A stretch of 64,000 nt of DNA from UBA5336 sp964415675. GTDB taxonomy: Bacteria > Pseudomonadota > Alphaproteobacteria > Caulobacterales > Hyphomonadaceae. The stretch covers positions 220,742 through 284,741 of the forward strand of contig CAYQBG010000001.1 in NCBI GenBank assembly GCA_964415675.1, read 5' to 3'. A program made the position numbers and the translations under genes. The notes beneath the pieces are model-generated. The model did no database searches. It saw only the letters and a list, made by a program, of their open reading frames with translations, and was not told where the DNA came from. This document shows, piece after piece, positions 61,504 to 64,000 of the stretch. The stretch's first letter is position 1; the number at the start of each line of letters is the position of its first letter.

Positions 61504-62889
61504 ATGACGCTACAGCTCTTCAATACCCTGAAACGGGAAAAACAGCCCTTCGTGCCCATGGATGCGGCCCGCGTGACCGTCTATGTCTGTGGGCCGACGG
61601 TCTACAACTATGCCCATATCGGCAATTACCGCCCGGCCGTGGCGTTTGATGTGCTGTTCCGGCTGCTGCGCCGCATCTATGGCGCCGAACATGTCGTCTA
61701 TGCCCGGAATATCACGGATATCGAGGACAAGATCATCGCCCGGGCGGTTGAGGAAGGTGTCGCGATCGAGGCGATCACCGGGACTTATGCCGACGCGTAT
61801 CATGAAGACCTCGACGCGCTGAACGTGCTCGCGCCGACGCTGGAGCCCTGGGCGACCGGGCACCTGGCCGAGATGGTGGCGATGATCGGCGCACTGCTCG
61901 ACAAGGGCCATGCCTATGTCACCCAAAGCGGGGTCTGGTTCGAGACCGCGAGCATGGCCGATTATGGCAAGCTGTCCGGGCGCCGGCTGGAAGACAATGA
62001 AGCGGGCGCGCGGGTAGAAATCCGCGAAGAAAAGCGCAACCCGTCCGATTTCGCGCTATGGAAATTCGCCAAGCCGGGCGAGCCGGAGGACGCGATTTTC
62101 GACAGCCCCTGGGGACGCGGGCGGCCCGGCTGGCATATCGAATGCTCGGCCATGGCGCAGAAACATCTCGGCGAGACGATCGACATTCATGCTGGCGGGA
62201 TCGACCTGCAATTTCCCCATCATGAAAACGAGATCGCCCAGTCGGAATGCGCCCATGGCGCGCCGCTCGCCAATTACTGGCTGCATAATGGCTTTCTCGA
62301 CATGGCCGGCGAGAAAATGAGCAAATCGCTGGGCAATGTCGTGCTGGTCAGGGATTTGCGCGAGACATGGCCGGGCGAGGTGATCCGGTTTGCGCTCCTG
62401 TCGGGCCAGTATCGCGCCCCGCTCGACTGGAATGACGACCTGCTCAGCCAGGCCAAGACGACGCTCGACCGGCTCTATGGCGCGCTGCGCCGGGTCTGGG
62501 CTGAAGAGGGGGCAGAGGCCCGCGACACGGGCGTGCTGGACGCGCTGAAAGATGACCTGAACACGCCGAAAGCGCTGGCGGAACTCGCCCGGATTGCCAG
62601 TGAGGCCAACACCGCCGCCGACCGGCAGGATATCGAAGCCATGGCCGAAGCGCGCGCGGATCTGCTTGATGCCGGCGCGCTGCTCGGCCTGTTGCAGTCA
62701 GAGCCCACCGCCTGGGAACAGCGCGGCGATGCCGGCGAGAATGCACGCATCGACGGGCTGGTGAAAGCGCGCGAAGAGGCCCGCGCCAATCGCGACTTCG
62801 CCGAAGCCGACCGCATCCGCGACCAGCTCGCCAGTGAAGGCATCGACATCATGGACGGCGCCGGCGGGAGCACCTGGCGGCGGGTTTAG
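61504..62889 (+). CDS. cysS: Cysteinyl-tRNA synthetase
   Basis: Class I synthetase of 461 residues. Zinc Cys and HIGH motif in VCGPTVYNYAHIGNYR, further zinc ligands in WHIECSAM and FPHHENE, and KMSKS intact. ATG 61504 begins the conserved sequence; the open frame further upstream is not supported. Confidence 0.97.
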   Translation: MTLQLFNTLKREKQPFVPMDAARVTVYVCGPTVYNYAHIGNYRPAVAFDVLFRLLRRIYGAEHVVYARNITDIEDKIIARAVEEGVAIEAITGTYADAYHEDLDALNVLAPTLEPWATGHLAEMVAMIGALLDKGHAYVTQSGVWFETASMADYGKLSGRRLEDNEAGARVEIREEKRNPSDFALWKFAKPGEPEDAIFDSPWGRGRPGWHIECSAMAQKHLGETIDIHAGGIDLQFPHHENEIAQSECAHGAPLANYWLHNGFLDMAGEKMSKSLGNVVLVRDLRETWPGEVIRFALLSGQYRAPLDWNDDLLSQAKTTLDRLYGALRRVWAEEGAEARDTGVLDALKDDLNTPKALAELARIASEANTAADRQDIEAMAEARADLLDAGALLGLLQSEPTAWEQRGDAGENARIDGLVKAREEARANRDFAEADRIRDQLASEGIDIMDGAGGSTWRRV

Positions 62890-62899
62890 GGTGTCGAAT

Positions 62900-63292
62900 T
62901 CAATCTAACAATTCGTCATTCAATCTTGTTTCGAGTTCAGCATGCACGTGATCTTCCCGCATCTGCACCCTTCCAGTTGCGGCATCTACGACCGCTCCGA
63001 CAACTCCCCCAGCGATCACGTTTCCGATTACGTTCCCGCTAGCGCGGTATTCGACAGGAACATCAACGGTTTCACCACTAGGAAAGACGAATTGGAACCC
63101 TTCTCCGGGACGGAACGTTCGCCGCTCCGCCCGACAGGGGGTGGTGCAAATCAATCTGTCTCTTTGCTGCACGCGGGCGTTTGAAGGTTCCGATGTAATC
63201 AAGATCCTTTGTGAGGACTCTATGGTCCCTTCACCGATCGATGCACAAGCCGCGAGTGGCAGAACATACATCAGCAGTACCACACCCTTCAT
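62900..63292 (-). CDS. Small lipoprotein with glycine zipper
   Basis: 130 residues. Lipoprotein signal (LPLAAC, lipidated C16), a PEGA-like start (ITSEPSNARV), and a glycine-zipper stretch GNVIGNVIAGGVVGAVVDA that can insert in or cross a membrane. No family named. ATGA overlap with the following gene, so the two are one unit. Composition is lower in GC than the flanks. Confidence 0.75.
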   Translation of the reverse strand: MKGVVLLMYVLPLAACASIGEGTIESSQRILITSEPSNARVQQRDRLICTTPCRAERRTFRPGEGFQFVFPSGETVDVPVEYRASGNVIGNVIAGGVVGAVVDAATGRVQMREDHVHAELETRLNDELLD

Positions 63293-63789
63293 TCGTTCGC
63301 GTCCAGATTCTGGACGTCGTTGCGGGCGAGTTGTTCATCAAAGGGAAATCCCAAAGATTCCATTTCGAGGCGAATGGATTCCACTTGGCCATTCGTAGTC
63401 ATCATATCGCCCATGGCCAGCCACATATTGCGATAACGACTAGTCTCTGCCCTCTCTGCCTTCTCGTACACACCGTCTGAATTGAAAAAGAATTCAGCGG
63501 TCGTGATATCGACATTGCTGCCCCCGGCGACAAGGCCAACGAACGGAATGAAGGTCAGGGCATTCATTGTATCTTGAATTGACGCATAGCGCCAAATAGA
63601 ACCGCCGGTTTCTTCGATGTGAAGCACGCCATGTGGCTGCCCGAAAGTCTCGTAGATGTCGGCTTTCGTAGATACATTTTGTTGAAGCTGCATATAGCGA
63701 TTAAAATCATTGACAGACTGAGCGCCATAATTTGAGGCGCATCCGGCAACGATTATGGACGCACTAACAAGAGCGACAATTTTTTTCAT
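63289..63789 (-). CDS. Lipoprotein, SmpA/OmlA-like
   Basis: 166 residues: lipoprotein signal (IIVAGC, lipidated C16) and a domain of the SmpA/OmlA kind (KADIYETFGQPHGVLHIEET). ATG 63789 begins a standard signal peptide; ATG 63804 has a better ribosome site and is possible. It precedes the glycine-zipper lipoprotein and lies in DNA of noticeably lower GC than the rest of the window. Confidence 0.7.
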   Translation of the reverse strand: MKKIVALVSASIIVAGCASNYGAQSVNDFNRYMQLQQNVSTKADIYETFGQPHGVLHIEETGGSIWRYASIQDTMNALTFIPFVGLVAGGSNVDITTAEFFFNSDGVYEKAERAETSRYRNMWLAMGDMMTTNGQVESIRLEMESLGFPFDEQLARNDVQNLDANE

Positions 63790-64000
63790 ATCCAATTTCC
63801 CCATCAGAAGTCCCCCCCTTGCCGATCCACAGGCAGTAAACAAGCGTTCAGAATGATCAACTGCTTATTCGCTCAGGTGCGAACAAAAAGCTGTACATCC
63901 TTGAGCCCTGCCGTCAATTGCGAACTATAAGGTGTGCGGTTCGTTTGAGGTGGTCCTGGTTTCCTGCACAGTTTTCCGGCCCTGCTAAGGTATATCCCTT
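63790..64000. other. Gene-free end of the window
   Basis: About 200 bp, AT-richer than average, with no open frame of coding character and no RNA gene. Presumably the promoter region of the two lipoprotein genes. Confidence 0.4.

Overview
The window is about 62 to 65 % GC chromosomal DNA and reads as an alphaproteobacterium of the Caulobacterales/Maricaulales type (Hyphomonadaceae-like). The grounds are the aa3 oxidase operon order (ctaC, ctaD, ctaB, a small CoxF-like gene, ctaG, ctaE, SURF1, thrC), a short 4.5S-type SRP RNA, a TonB-dependent receptor, a porin of the alphaproteobacterial type, the RNase E/G - yacG - tRNA-Phe arrangement, and an ECF promoter motif of the GGAA-N17-CGTT kind. 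This placement is inference; no 16S gene is present.

Layout. 1-7.2 kb (minus): a complete cytochrome aa3 oxidase operon running into thrC (cut by the window edge). It contains an extra gene for a shortened subunit-I-like protein that has lost the heme ligands. 7.4-14.8 kb: TPR protein, tldD, a rhodanese lipoprotein, a POT peptide transporter, a YSC84-type lipoprotein and uvrB. 14.85-16.1 kb: an accessory patch with an AT-rich orphan gene, a large inverted REP pair and a REP-associated tyrosine transposase (RAYT). 16.2-19.4 kb: small accessory genes, including a TIR-domain protein preceded by a membrane protein, then a gene-free stretch full of GC palindromes. 19.4-28.3 kb: short-chain dehydrogenases, a large lipoprotein, an arylsulfatase, nudC, the SRP RNA, a thiol-redox protein, a glutathione peroxidase and an OmpA-like protein.

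28.4-38.7 kb: metG, a class III CoA-transferase, a TauD-type dioxygenase, a 3-hydroxybutyrate-dehydrogenase-like SDR, a DUF350 - protease - pyrF run, and a PQQ/heme c alcohol dehydrogenase. 38.75-39.7 kb: a non-coding stretch with a candidate small RNA ending in a strong terminator, then a small gene broken by two in-frame stops. 39.7-42.7 kb: amidase, RNase E/G, yacG, tRNA-Phe. 43-47.6 kb: an ECF sigma / anti-sigma / lipoprotein operon facing a subtilisin-like protease with a 70-residue Asp-rich segment; matching ECF promoters lie on both strands between them.

47.7-51.5 kb: porin, a P-loop NTPase and a fused ABC protein whose ATPase motifs are degenerate. 51.6-59.3 kb: a probable uptake/catabolic locus (Asp/Asn hydroxylase, TonB receptor, TetR regulator, alpha/beta hydrolase, MFS transporter, acyl-CoA dehydrogenase). 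The same inverted repeat TCAAC-N4-GTTGA precedes both the receptor and the hydrolase, suggesting one regulator for both. 59.4-63.8 kb: TSUP exporter, nrtS, folE, cysS and two small lipoproteins of lower GC. No CRISPR array, rRNA operon or intact prophage is visible.
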